A stretch of DNA of 64,000 nt from Neospora caninum Liverpool (Eukaryota; Apicomplexa; Conoidasida; Eucoccidiorida; Sarcocystidae), in assembly GCF_000208865.1 (NCBI RefSeq), contig NC_018390.1, forward strand, positions 4,296,270-4,360,269, written 5' to 3'. Position numbers and translations under genes: made by a program. Below are positions 11,223 to 22,729 of this stretch, in pieces. The number at the start of each line of letters is the position of its first letter. Position 1 is the stretch's first letter. The notes beneath the pieces are model-generated. The model was not told the origin of the DNA, did no database searches, and was given only the letters and a program-made list of their open reading frames with translations.

Positions 11223-13816
11223 AAGAAACAAACCGTTTTGGTAGTGTGTGCGAGAACAAGGGTTCTACGGAAACGATTTGCAAATTCGACAGCCAAAAAG
11301 CACCGCCAGTGGAAAGCAACAACTGCAGATAGGTATGATGAACAGGGGAAAAGGGAAGTCGCTCTCTATCCTCTTCCCGTGGATATCTCTCCACCGAGTC
11401 GCTACCTCTCAACTTCTCTCTATACCTGTATATATATATATATATATGTACATGTAGAAAGAAGCACGCGTCGGTTTTTCCGTTTGTCGGTGTTTAGTCG
11501 GAACCAAAAAGAAAAGATTGTGCTGTTGTTCGTAAGAGGATCAGAGTCTGCTGGGTTTGGTTCTATCCGAGGCACGACAGAACTCTTCGCGCCCACATGG
11601 ACAAGGCGAACTGCTCTGCGTTTCTTGCTTCTAAACGGCACACAACGAAAAGCGTGTAGAAAAGGGTGTGCTCGGATATTCCCTCGCCACAGGCAGATGT
11701 GTGGGTGTCAGCAGCTGGAGAAGACTCCGTCGAGAGGGAACAAGAGGGGTGGTGTCGAGGCGGCCGAGCAACACTCGGTCAGCTGTTTTTGGCAGAAAGA
11801 AAAACAAAACAGTTCACGAGTTTTCCCCCAAAACAGGTCACGGAGTTTTCCGCCAGATGCACGCGTGGGCGTCAACGAAGGGGCCGTTCTTCTGTGCGTA
11901 CTCTCCAGCATGGTCATGTAGCGTGAAAGAGACTCATGTGCATGCATAACTTGTTTTGGTAGAGGTCGTTAGGTAGATGTCGATATACACAGATTGATGC
12001 ATCTACCTAGGCTGTCTCTGCGCCACGATTCGTTGCTAGCACGTTGAGTTTTGGGAACAACCGTTCGCGGGAAGCATTCATTTCGGCGCCAGCAGCCGCC
12101 CCCAGACAGGTCTTCTTTCCTCGAGAACGGCTGCTGTTTCGACAGAAGACGAGACAGCAGCCGACGGTACTCCAAAGGCGAGGTACTTGGAAGCGTGTGT
12201 CTTTGGCTGGGGCTCGCCAGGAAGTTGTGTCCTTGCGCAGAAAGACAGAGCAAAAGGGCGTGACCGTCTGTGCAGGATAACTCTCCGCGCCGAGGTCGGG
12301 CTTCACGCCTGCGTTCGCAAGTATGCAGACCACGGGGGGTGTAGATGAGAGCCTCTAAAGATAGGTGCCTGGATGGTACGACTTTGTGACGCACACATTT
12401 ACCTTTTCATATGGATGTGCAGAGGTGTAAATAGTGATTGCGCGCATACATGAGAAGGTGGTCCGTCGTGCGGCGTTGAACGTAACAAGCTAGCAAGGTA
12501 AGTGCAACGACGAATACATGCATATGTTGGTGCGGATATGGTTTCCGTAGAGGCAACTATACGCGCATACATGCGTTCAATTGGAATAAACAAGAGTTTC
12601 AAACTCAAAAGGAACAGCAGCACGCGCCTTTCAACGTGCATATATTTATGGGTACTGCCAAAAACGACAGATGCACCCGGAAAGCCTATCCACACGTAGA
12701 CTTGTGCTGTTTCTGATGTTTTTAGGGCGAGAGTTTGTTGCAGAAAGGAACGCATTTTCCTGTGTGGCATTCCGTGGTGACCGTCTTCGTGTTCCAGTCG
12801 TAACGCAATTATAGCAGAGGGTCTTTGTCGAAAAGCTCCTATGTTTCGCTGCCTAAGCGCATCTCCGGAGGCGATCAAAAACATCGCCTAAGTCGTTCGA
12901 CCTGCTTCTCTCTGGGCAAACAGTTTTTGCTGGCTTTCCGTCTCTTTCCTTCGTACCAAGGAGAGACGAAACAAATGTTTTCCGTCCCTGGGCTTGTGAT
13001 CCACTTTTTGCCTTCCTTTTCTCGAGTGTTTTTCTGGGACACTGAATGCCCTGCCACGAGTCAGCATTCTCATGAGTTTCAAGAGCCCAGTTTTGTTAGT
13101 TTTTTCCAGGTTTTCCTTTTATATCGACCCTTCCCACCTTTCTTGCCTTCACAGCTTGCGAGGAAGGCTACTGGGAGTGGTTTCATATAGGTTTTTCACT
13201 TTCTAGACGTCCAACAGTTGATTTCCCTTAGTGGCACCCACGTTGCTTCCGTGTTAAGGAACCTCCAACTCCCCGGCACGATCCCTTGTCTGTGCAAAGT
13301 GTGTACAGAGCAGAATCTGAAGCGAGTTTTTCGGGGATGCAAGAATTGTGCGAAGAGGAACGAGAGAGTTTTGTAACGAAAATGGTATAGAAAGACAGCA
13401 CACCGGCGGGTACTTTTGCAGTTCTTCTCGAGTTTTTATTTCCCCTCTTTCTTCCAGGTTTTGTCGGCATGACGAACGGCGTTGCCCAGGAAGGAGACCG
13501 CAGCCGGGTATTCCTGGCTTCTTGCTGCACGTTAAGCAAAAGGCCACCTCGTTGTCTCGAATGCAATCACAAAAGGTCTCTCGAAGCAAGGTTCTTCCTT
13601 TTGCACGTGCATTTCTAGACAAAGGTGGAAGTTTTCTCCTGTTACCTATTCGTTTTGGGCGGATTTCCCTAACGAAGACGCAGCATCTCTTCTCCCATCC
13701 ATTCCGTAACGACCCCCAACCCTCGCAGATCTTGGGAAACTTGCGGCGGACGAATGTAGTCAAACACACAGGTGGACGGAGCAATTCAACCTAACAAGTG
13801 TATGGCTACTTGGATA

Positions 13817-13852
13817 TAAATATATATATGTATATATATATATGTGATATAT
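13817..13852. repeat. TA-rich microsatellite
   Basis: An imperfect TATATA run lies about 350 bases upstream of the chosen start of the secreted protein. Confidence 0.8.
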
Positions 13853-14203
13853 ATGTGAACATATGCATTCATGGTAGATGTTGGTCGCATTTACGGTTTG
13901 CCTCTCTTTCACACCCTGACTTCTTTCTCCCACAATCTCATCAAACGCTGCATCTTCAAGCTCGGGCCAAATGTCCATTGTCGCGTCACCACTATGGCAA
14001 CCTGTACAGTCAGCAGAATGGGTTTACTTCATTCTACCTCCGTCCGCGAAGTTGCAAAGCTACCGAAGGAGAGCCTTTTGCTCGTTTGCCAGCTCCCACG
14101 ATTCGCTCCTTCACCTAGAAATGCAAGCCACAGTATATTCTGTCTCTCTCGCGGCCTCGAGCCTCGGGGACACTGCCGTTCCGCACCAGTTACTGCGCTC
14201 TCA

Positions 14204-17200
14204 ATGAAAAGGCTTTTCCTCCTCATTCCGTTGTGTCTTGCACTTGTGGAAATTTTTGCCCCCTCTTTGGCTCACGCAAACGTGGACTGCCCTCCGCCGC
14301 TGTCTGGCGATGCGCAAGATTCTGACACAGGCTTCACACAAAGGTGTCAGGTGCGCGCCAGCACGAAACTGAGAAAAGAGGGAAACGGGCACCGTCGGCA
14401 GAGTGGAGAACCGAAATCCCTATTTTTCGGAAAACAGAGGGGTTCAGAGTCGACAGCGCCTCCCGTCAGGCGCAATCGGGAAGTGGCCTCGAGGCAGCGT
14501 GCACGAAGCCGTGCTCTCGCAAACTCCGACAACAGGCAGTTGGTGGCCGCGCCTTCTTCACCTGCGTCGAACTCTTCTGACTCCTCTTCTGCCTCCTTAC
14601 CCTCAGGGCCTTTGGGGGTGCTATCGGGGAGTGTGTTAGCTTCTTCCCTGGGTCCGTTGCTGCCAGGGATGGCAGCGAGAGAGGACGAGCTCCGTCGAGC
14701 GCGGCTCCAAGCCCAAGGTTTTATTCTTTCAGAACCTGTCCCCAGACACGAGACCGGCTCGCGCGCTCAGACCCATCTCTCCACACCGGTCTCCACAGCC
14801 CTCGCCCTGCGCCACGAACAAGCGAAGCTCCCGGGAGGCGAAGCGGCGAGGAGCGACAGCAATGGCAGAGAGAGTCCACCGAGGAGCAACGGAGAGGGGA
14901 GTCTCTTTTCACAGGGAAGGGAGGAAGAGGAAGAGAAGAATGAAGAAACACGAAGGCACATTCCGGGCCGCGCGACCGCTAGACCGGTTGCCCAAGCTCC
15001 CGCCTCCTGGCTCGAGAGGCCATTCGTGGCGCTCGCCGCTTCGGCAGCCCAAGCGGCTCTGGCCGCAGCCGCCGCTGCGGTAAGAGGCGACTCGAGTCCA
15101 GGAACTGAATCTGCGTCGGCCTCTGGGACTTCTCGGGTTACCGAGAGCAAAAATGAAGAGGAAAGTTCGAGGTCCACAGAACCCGGACCCGGTCCCGCGA
15201 TGACGCTCGAAAGTGTCAACGAGAAGGTGGAAGAAGTTCTCAGTCATGTCGTGGATCTGTTTACCGGTGCTGGGAGGTTGCGAGGCAGTCCGGGTTCCTC
15301 AGGACATCAAGCGGAACTCGCCTCATCCTCCGTGGCTGCAGGCGGGTCGGACGCTCGGCACAGTCCGGTTGGGCTCCCATCTTCGGACAAGGAAAAAGGG
15401 ACACGACAAAGGGAGGAACGGAGGCCCACGGACAGCTCGGAGGGTGAAGAAGAGGCAGGCGTTCAGGTCATGGACGAGGCGTCCATGACTGCAGAAGAAG
15501 AGAGCGCGGGCGTTTCCACTAGCGCGGAAGACAACAGCAAGACGACCCGGTCTCATGACAAACATTCGTCAAATCGGTCTTCAGGAGGCCGACTCCCACT
15601 GGAGGGATCTGTGTCTCGAACAAACTCACAAGATGAAGGTCCAGAGGAAAATACTGAGATAGACGATGATGGCGAGGAGCTCCTCCAGCGAGCGCACAAC
15701 CTCACCAAAAGTTCGGATGAATCTCCCAGGAGGCATCGCGTCAACAGTGTCGGTGATGCAGAAAGCCCTCCGGCGAAGCACACTAGCGCATCTTTTGACG
15801 GAGACGCCCTCGTCAGCGATGGAGCATCCCCTGGGAGCCGGGAAAAAGGTGTAGACGGCCAGGAACAAGAGATTGAGGGAAGCGATGAAAGATTTTTAAA
15901 TCGGCACTCTGGAATTCGGTTCCCTCTCAACAAAAATATGGAGACGCCAACGGATACACGCGTCAAGGCTGTTGGGAAGACCCGTGAAGGCACGGTGAGC
16001 CAGCAGAATGGAAGGCCAAGGAGACTTCACGGTTCGAGGCAAATCGACTTGAAGACAGGAGCCTCAGTTTCGAACGAGGCGGAGAGCGCAGCTTCCTCTA
16101 ACGGAGCGGAGGCGGAGGGCAATGCGAAAGAAACGCGTTTTCACGGTCGAAAGGCTCATGAAGGTCGGGCGGGAGAGGGGCCAGGAGGCAAAGAGCAGGT
16201 ACACACTGACTGGCCTGTGCGCCATCACACACATCACTCGGCCGGAGAGGCGGCTGAAAATATCCCCCCCTCGAAGCACGAAGCTGGAACGCAACCGTTC
16301 AGAGAAGCCATCATCCGAGAACCTGTTCCCTGGCAGGTACCTGACAGAGAATCTATAGCCGACGATCCTCAGAATGGGCGCGGCGAAATAAATGCGCAGT
16401 CTGTTCGTGAGAACGCACCAGAGGGCGGAAATCCCAGAGCACGAAACGTAACAAACACAGCGGGAAGCCCGCATGGCCAGTTGGGAGTCGATGCAACCTT
16501 TGCGCGCGACGCGACTGTTCCGGGCGAGAAGCCCCCTGATTCCCCTGTCTTTCCTCCTACGGAACCGGAACTTCCTCAGGCGTCCCAGCACAACACAGAC
16601 GAAGATGGTGGTTCGCGACTGTTGCGGAGACCGGAGGATATGTCTGACCTTCCCCCGACCGCTGGCCTGGTTGATTTCCTGACTGTTCCAACCGACGTTC
16701 GCACAGCTGAATGGCAACAAATGGAAGACCCGTCTAGTGCGGAGCCGCGTCGTCCTCCTGGAGAGACGTCACCCAAGACAGCTTCAACATCTTCCCCGGC
16801 CCATCTCCTCTTGAATACGAAAGGGCCGAGACGACACGGTGCCTCAGCGCCTACGCAGAGCGGCTTTGACCGGTTGTACCCTCAGTTTGTGGCAGCTGAA
16901 AATATAGAAAATTTGCGAGGCTCTGAAACACAGGGGGAGGAGGCAAGTATGCAGACTGGTCAATTGGAACTGCTGACTGATGCAGAAGCCGACGAGCCCG
17001 TGGCTCCGTCAGCATCCTCGCCAGTGGGGATCTCTAGCCAAATAGTTGGTAAACAGGTAACACCAGGCGCGAATGCCTATGAGGCGAACAAAGAGAAGGC
17101 GCAACTGAAAGGAGAGCACGAACCAGGCGCTGGCTCAGTCGAGCCCGAGTCACATGTAGGAGCACAGATTGGTTCAGCTGCAGCGGCCGCCGCGACTTCT

Positions 17201-18028
17201 TTCGCAGAAAAACTCCGGCAGCTGGACTGGGAGAAGCTGGCTCTCGACAGCCCAGTCAATAAAGCGTTGCCGTTGTTCAGCTATCTTCTCGGACAGGGCG
17301 GATCTGCCCAAATACCTAAATTTGAGCACCAAAGGCGGAGCATGGTTGTGGCAAACTCGCCTGCAGCGCTGCCTCCTGTCTTCGGACAAGCTGCCGAACC
17401 GGGAGGGCGCCTGACATCAGATCCTCTCGGGGTGGGGCAACGGCTTACAACTGAGCAGCCCGGTGAAACAGACCAGGTGAAACTGATGGGCTACAGTGTA
17501 GGTCCACTGAGACATCCTTTAGGCGCAAACCAGCGCACCGAAAGCCCCGCTAAGGCGAAAAACGTAGAGCCGTTTGTGAGTTCGGATAGACCTGACAAGT
17601 TCGGCTTCGATCAGACGCCGAACGCATCCACTCTGACCACTGTCTTCAGTCCTTTCGTTGCTTCACAGCAATCCACCGCGGGGGTGCAGGGACAAACAGA
17701 CTCTCTTGCTACAGCTCGAGTGCCTCTATCTGTGACGTCCAACCTGCAACCCCTTGGACGGATCATGGGCCTGCGAACGGACTCATCACTGGGATCAATG
17801 TTTTCTGCCCCGCCGACAGATCCGGCTCTTCCTAATGTCCACTCTACGACTCCGCCGCCCTTTTCCGCCTCGAATGCCGTTGGTCAGAGAGTCGACAGGG
17901 GGATGACGTTCAACGAGGCTGGTGCCGCGAATACGCAACTGACACTCACGGCTTGGCCAGCCTCATTCACCGGACTAAATGGCCGAGGCATACTACAGGC
18001 AGCATCTTCACTTCTGAAAGGATTTTAG
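14204..18028 (+). CDS. Large secreted, disordered protein (dense-granule-like candidate)
   Basis: A single exon of 1274 residues. The chosen ATG opens with a textbook signal peptide (basic MKR, hydrophobic LFLLIPLCLALVEIFAPSL, then AHA before NVDC). The frame is open back to an ATG at 13871, which would add 111 residues and bury the signal, so that start is less likely. The mature protein is mostly polar, rich in Ser, Glu, Arg, Gly and Pro, and probably disordered. Two helical islands stand out: an Ala-rich segment at about 273-295 and another at about 991-1029 beginning with an Ala run and EKLRQLDWEKLALDS. One RRL tripeptide at 606-608 (RRLHG) resembles a host-export cleavage core, but lacks the usual acidic fifth residue. 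No enzyme domain is visible. Coccidian dense-granule effectors often look like this; that function is inference. Confidence 0.75.
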   Translation: MKRLFLLIPLCLALVEIFAPSLAHANVDCPPPLSGDAQDSDTGFTQRCQVRASTKLRKEGNGHRRQSGEPKSLFFGKQRGSESTAPPVRRNREVASRQRARSRALANSDNRQLVAAPSSPASNSSDSSSASLPSGPLGVLSGSVLASSLGPLLPGMAAREDELRRARLQAQGFILSEPVPRHETGSRAQTHLSTPVSTALALRHEQAKLPGGEAARSDSNGRESPPRSNGEGSLFSQGREEEEEKNEETRRHIPGRATARPVAQAPASWLERPFVALAASAAQAALAAAAAAVRGDSSPGTESASASGTSRVTESKNEEESSRSTEPGPGPAMTLESVNEKVEEVLSHVVDLFTGAGRLRGSPGSSGHQAELASSSVAAGGSDARHSPVGLPSSDKEKGTRQREERRPTDSSEGEEEAGVQVMDEASMTAEEESAGVSTSAEDNSKTTRSHDKHSSNRSSGGRLPLEGSVSRTNSQDEGPEENTEIDDDGEELLQRAHNLTKSSDESPRRHRVNSVGDAESPPAKHTSASFDGDALVSDGASPGSREKGVDGQEQEIEGSDERFLNRHSGIRFPLNKNMETPTDTRVKAVGKTREGTVSQQNGRPRRLHGSRQIDLKTGASVSNEAESAASSNGAEAEGNAKETRFHGRKAHEGRAGEGPGGKEQVHTDWPVRHHTHHSAGEAAENIPPSKHEAGTQPFREAIIREPVPWQVPDRESIADDPQNGRGEINAQSVRENAPEGGNPRARNVTNTAGSPHGQLGVDATFARDATVPGEKPPDSPVFPPTEPELPQASQHNTDEDGGSRLLRRPEDMSDLPPTAGLVDFLTVPTDVRTAEWQQMEDPSSAEPRRPPGETSPKTASTSSPAHLLLNTKGPRRHGASAPTQSGFDRLYPQFVAAENIENLRGSETQGEEASMQTGQLELLTDAEADEPVAPSASSPVGISSQIVGKQVTPGANAYEANKEKAQLKGEHEPGAGSVEPESHVGAQIGSAAAAAATSFAEKLRQLDWEKLALDSPVNKALPLFSYLLGQGGSAQIPKFEHQRRSMVVANSPAALPPVFGQAAEPGGRLTSDPLGVGQRLTTEQPGETDQVKLMGYSVGPLRHPLGANQRTESPAKAKNVEPFVSSDRPDKFGFDQTPNASTLTTVFSPFVASQQSTAGVQGQTDSLATARVPLSVTSNLQPLGRIMGLRTDSSLGSMFSAPPTDPALPNVHSTTPPPFSASNAVGQRVDRGMTFNEAGAANTQLTLTAWPASFTGLNGRGILQAASSLLKGF

Positions 18029-20555
18029 GTGGTTACGAGACGAAAGGCAAACTTTCTGTGGAAGCGGGTTATCTCTCATGAGAGATCCTATTGAGATCCG
18101 TGTCGCTGCAGTGTTCGACCACGATTTAAGTCCATGTAGAGGGATAGCAGATATACTATGCGAACAGGTTTACTGTGTCAATGTTTGACTAGAGCTGTCC
18201 GAACTGCCTACAGCTGGTATAATTTGATAAGATAAACCGTCTACTCAGATGCTAGTATGATCAGTTCCATCGTACTGGGAGCGATAATCACAGAGAGGAT
18301 TCCTCCGCTCGGAAGCTCACCTCTGGGGAAGACTCGCACTGACGCTCAACCGCTCTATCGAGATCCCTACGCCACGCCAAAGGCATCGTTCATTTTTGCG
18401 TTGAGCAGGCGTGGTTCGACTCAGCATTCAGTACAGCGGCTTGTGGTTTCAGTCGCACGTGAAGGTGACTCACCGTCTCCGTCCTCTCTCTAATAGCGAC
18501 CGTCTTCTCACTGAGAAAGGACAGGCACGTTACACATTGGCACTAAGCTGGGGATCTGGCGAAGCGCACAGGATCATTGTGATGTCGCCAGGTTGGACGC
18601 TGAGCAATCCTTTTCGTAGTTGATATTACGTGTGAAGTTGCCGAATATCACGTTCTGTGGTCGCGCACAACTTCTGGAACATTAATGCACCTGCGGTACT
18701 ATCACTGCACCGGGAGTCTTTTTCCCGTGAGAAGCAGCATTGGCTACTACTGAACTAACTCAGTACCGGAATTAAACAGAAGCCACAAGTTAGCGATCGA
18801 TATTGATGTGCTTTATGGATTCAGCGGTGTTCGGTGGATTTCTTCGGGGACACACATTATATCAGTGCGTACAAGCCAGAGCTTCCTCGTCTCGCTAACT
18901 AACAACGACGCTGCAGCTGAAGGGTACGCAGTTCCTGCTGCTGTGCGCCTCCTTATGTGTTTACGGACTGGTCTCTCAGACTCAGCGCAAAGGTGAACTC
19001 TGGCTTTGGCAGCTACGGCCTGAAAAAACCCAGGCACCTCCATCATTCTGCGGCAGACAAAAAGCCATACAGTCGACCTCCATATTTGCTGCAACCCTTC
19101 ATGGTATCACTATTTTCCCGCCGCCTAGAACGGGACAACACTGCAAACAGCTGCACATTTAGCCAACATTCCGCACACTACTGCTCCGTCACTGCACGAA
19201 AAAACCGCTTTCTGGACAGAGCTACCCGCAGGTGGCGACGACGCCCTTCAATTTCATCTGGTGAGATTTGACCACCTCGCAAACGAGAGCAAAATGCTAC
19301 GCAAAATCCAGAACTCAGACCTGCTACAAAGCCGATGAAGCCACGGCATTTACAACCAGTCCCTCTATACTCTGTCAAAAGTCAGGCCTGAGTCGGACTC
19401 ACGTCCTGTCTGCCTGCATATCCTCGGCCAGGTGCTACTTAGAGGATGAACGACTAAAAGGCTGAAAATCTGTGCGTACGTGACATGGAATCATCGGACT
19501 GTTCAGCGCCAGGTCGGAATTCAGTCCGCTACAAAACTACTGCCATCACACGGCGCGAGGCCAGCGCAACCTGACTTTTCGTCCTCAAACGCGACAAGCC
19601 AACAATCTGGCCGATTCTTCAAACCAGAGGTTTTCTCCACGAAAGAGATAAGAAAAGTATCTGTAGGACGAATTGACAAATCCTCTCCCGCAGGCGGTCA
19701 CTTACAGCAAGAATCACCCAAAAGCGAGTCACCCCTTTGTAGCTTCTTGACGGACTACGTCTGTACTCGAGATCAAAAGAAAACGCTAAACAAGACAAAG
19801 CAATACACCCAACGGCTGTGACTGTCCTCGATATACCCCGCAATTGTCCGACGACTGGTCACCCATGAGTTTTGTGGTGCGAGGGCTCGGTATTTTGGGA
19901 CGAGTGTGGCCGTCAAAGAACTGCAACTGAGAACGTTTTCTTCGACCTCACGGAGTGTGGATGATATATCTCTGCAAATGACGCTTTTTGGAAAGGTTAA
20001 ACCCAAGAAACAGACAAGAGACGTTTCAGATATACACAGACTTTCGTTCGAGACAAGCAAACACGTGTCACCAGCGGCACTCCCTCTGATACGATGCTGT
20101 CCCTGCCGCTTGCTTGACCACGTCAACCTCACACTTTAGGCACGAACAGTCCAAGCAATGAAACACCGCACTACACTCTAAATCCCACTTTTCCACATGG
20201 GAGGTGTGTGAATGTTTCTGCTCCAGGCCATACACGCTCTCACGTTTTTCATCTTGGCGAACACACGATGTTGTTTGCCACTGTCTTCCATTTCTGCAGT
20301 CCCCACCCCAACGCACACACTTTAAACGTATACGTTGCAGCAAGCTTCCATAATTTGCACCGAAAGCCCAGGTCCACAAGCCGTAGGACAAAAACGGGGC
20401 CGTGTGACTGCACTGCCCTTCAGCCGCTGTCGTGTGTCAGGCTTCTAACCCGCCGTCTACGACGCGACTGCAGCACCAGAGCACGCACCTTCTAGTACCA
20501 TGGATTCCGAAAGGCAATCCGTCTACAATCCCACCAAAAAACATTGAGAGCAAAT
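18029..20555. other. Convergent intergenic region
   Basis: 2.5 kb between the 3' ends of the secreted protein gene and the HMG-box gene. Frames are short and stop-interrupted on both strands. I see no exon, RNA gene or repeat here. Confidence 0.5.
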
Positions 20556-20840
20556 TTACTTGCCACCCTTCTTGTAGGCGATCATTTCCCTCTCGTATCG
20601 TGCCTTGTCTGCGACCGCCTTGGACTCGTACGGCTTCTTCTGCGCGTCTGAGAGTTTCCCCCACGCTTCCCCGACCATCTTCCCAACCTCAGCGAGCTTG
20701 GATTTGAGCTCCGGGTTCTTGCGAATGATCTCTTCCCGCTTGTCCTTGGAGAAGAAAATGAAGGCACTCAGTGGCCGCTTCGGCGCATTGGGGTCCTTCT
20801 TCGCCTTGGTCTTTTTCACTATCGTCTTCTTGGGCGCCAT
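20556..20840 (-). CDS. HMGB: HMG-box protein (NHP6/HMGB type)
   Basis: A single-exon, 94-residue protein. A basic N-terminal arm ([15 protein letters not shown]) precedes one complete HMG box starting [20 protein letters not shown], with the core residues [35 protein letters not shown] and YEREM all present. It ends shortly after the box with KKGGK and has no acidic tail. This is the size and layout of yeast NHP6 and the small apicomplexan HMGB proteins. They bind the DNA minor groove without strong sequence preference, bend DNA and assist nucleosome remodelling and transcription in the nucleus. The ATG sits in a favourable context (GCCATTG on the complementary strand). The gene is intronless in its coding part. 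Confidence 0.95.
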   Translation of the reverse strand: MAPKKTIVKKTKAKKDPNAPKRPLSAFIFFSKDKREEIIRKNPELKSKLAEVGKMVGEAWGKLSDAQKKPYESKAVADKARYEREMIAYKKGGK

Positions 20841-22729
20841 TGTGTTCTATTCCACCAGGGGTAGAGCACTACTGCAGCTTGGTGCTGTCAGGGCGACACG
20901 GAAGGAGTGGAACGATTGGGAGCGCGCGCAAACCCGCAGGAATAAAAAAGTACAGCGAAGAATTTATCTTCCGACGACACGCAAGACAAGTAAAAAAAAG
21001 ATGAATGTGCGAGAAAAGATAAAAAAATAGCAGATGCACAGTATCCAACCACCTGTGCCCGTCCTGACAGACTCCCTGAGTTGCCGGGATGTGTCCCAGA
21101 GAGGAGAGTGTACGCAACGGAAGCCCAGCGAGGCAACCGGAGAGGGCCGGGGCAGCAGCCACTAGGGGATGCGTTTTACCTGCCGCTGCCCGCGCAAACA
21201 ACCGCGGAGCAGCAAGAGCAGCCTGGAGCGAGCGCACCACACAGGGGAGGATTCGTATTGCGGCCCAGCCAGTACTGTACCTCTCTAGTAGTCCGCAGCC
21301 GCACTGTTCCTTCTTGGAGACGTCGCCGCGCTCGAAAAAGTGAGACTGTGCATGTACGAATCGAAAAAGCAGCGGGTTCGTTTCAGCCGAAAAAAAGACG
21401 CAAAAACCTGCGGACGGGGAAACCGTTGCCGCACAAGCTGTGTGTACATTCCAAGAAAGTAGAAAAACTAGGCTTTTAGCGCCAGAGGTGCGTCTAGAGA
21501 GAGAGCCCCCAGTGTCTACTGCCGCTGTACCGGGCCGGCTACAGAGGAGAGAGAGTGGCAGAAAGGCTACCGCCTATATGTACACTGAGACGGACAACTT
21601 GTGAGAAACTCGTTATCCGTTTCATGGCGGGCCAGCCCACAAGAACGTGGCTGTTGCGCTGCCCTCTGGCGCGGTGAATTCGTCAGGGTGGATTATTTGT
21701 CGTGGTGGCTCCGCTCCTCTGTTTTTTGCTGCTGGCCGCGCCACCTGCAAGCTTTGCGGGAACGCGTCGCTCTTTCCCCGGCCTGCCTGCTGGCCAAACC
21801 CGGCGTCTTTCGCCGACAACCACGGCGGAAAATACCAGAGCGTGTGCATCCGCCAACTTACGGGGAAAGAAACTTTAGCGTGCTGGTTTGAGGGCACTGG
21901 AGAAAGTACCGGCACCAGGATACACAATGTTTTTCAGAACCCTGGAACCCACGGGTCTGTAGTCTGGGGTGGTCAGACCCGATCTAGTGGTCTCATTTTA
22001 TAATCCGCGTGGTCTGCTCGGTCGACACAGACAAAACCCATTCGCAAACCTGCTCTGAAGTGTCCCGCGTGCCGAGCCGGTCCTGGACAGTTCCCACTTC
22101 GGTTTACATTTACGGGCGAAGCAACCAGTGATCGGTTTGTCGCGTCAGGGTGGCCGGCGTTTCTCGTCTGCACGCGGTGAGTTACACACCTTTGCATTTC
22201 AAGCTTCTTGTTGAATTTCATCCACGAGTGGTCTAGTAGTAAACTGATCCCTGGTTGCGTGCACAAACGACCAAGAGCTGTATGTCCAACCGAAGCATAG
22301 TAAGGAACCCGGTCAATTTCAAAACTAGATGAGACTGGTAACGTACGGGACTTGCACAAGTGGGTGTAGATTGCTGGACAACACAGTTCTTTGTTTATCA
22401 CTGGGTTACTCTTTTCTAGGATTGATGCCACTGTCTCGCGTTGAACGGGGACCCGTTCTGCCATGCACCGAGCAGACGTCGTTCCACGGGAGCATCTTTC
22501 TCGTTCGTTAAGAGAATTTGGTTTCAGGGAAGCCGGTGGTGAGTTTTCCTTCGGATTGTCTTAGTCAGGCCGCGTATTGGGGGAGAATCGAGACGCACAC
22601 ATGCACACGATTCCCACGCCGAGGGACTCCCTCTACACAGTGCCATCTGCGGCCTACGGTAATCAGCAGGTTCCAGTGGGTTCGCCAGAAATAAAGGGGT
22701 TAAATCGCGATAGCTTGACCACTCAGCGC
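20841..22729. other. Intergenic region upstream of the HMG-box gene
   Basis: This should hold the HMG-box promoter and 5' UTR, and at its right end the 3' flank of the 4-TM gene. No coding exon is supported. The frames present lack splice support and known motifs. Confidence 0.45.

Larger units (their letters stand above)
10685..14203. other. Divergent intergenic region between the WDR89-like gene and the secreted protein gene
   Basis: About 3.5 kb with no supported exon. It should carry the promoters and 5' UTRs of both flanking genes. It contains TGCATGC-type motifs at 11168 and 11216, a TA run at about 11430-11448 and another at about 13817-13852. Frames here have no recognisable domains and are mostly mutual shadows. 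Confidence 0.5.

Noticed and set aside
16019..16033. RRLHG as a TEXEL-type export cleavage site
   Set aside because: The canonical motif usually has an acidic fifth residue and lies in a different context. It is kept only as a weak note on the secreted protein.
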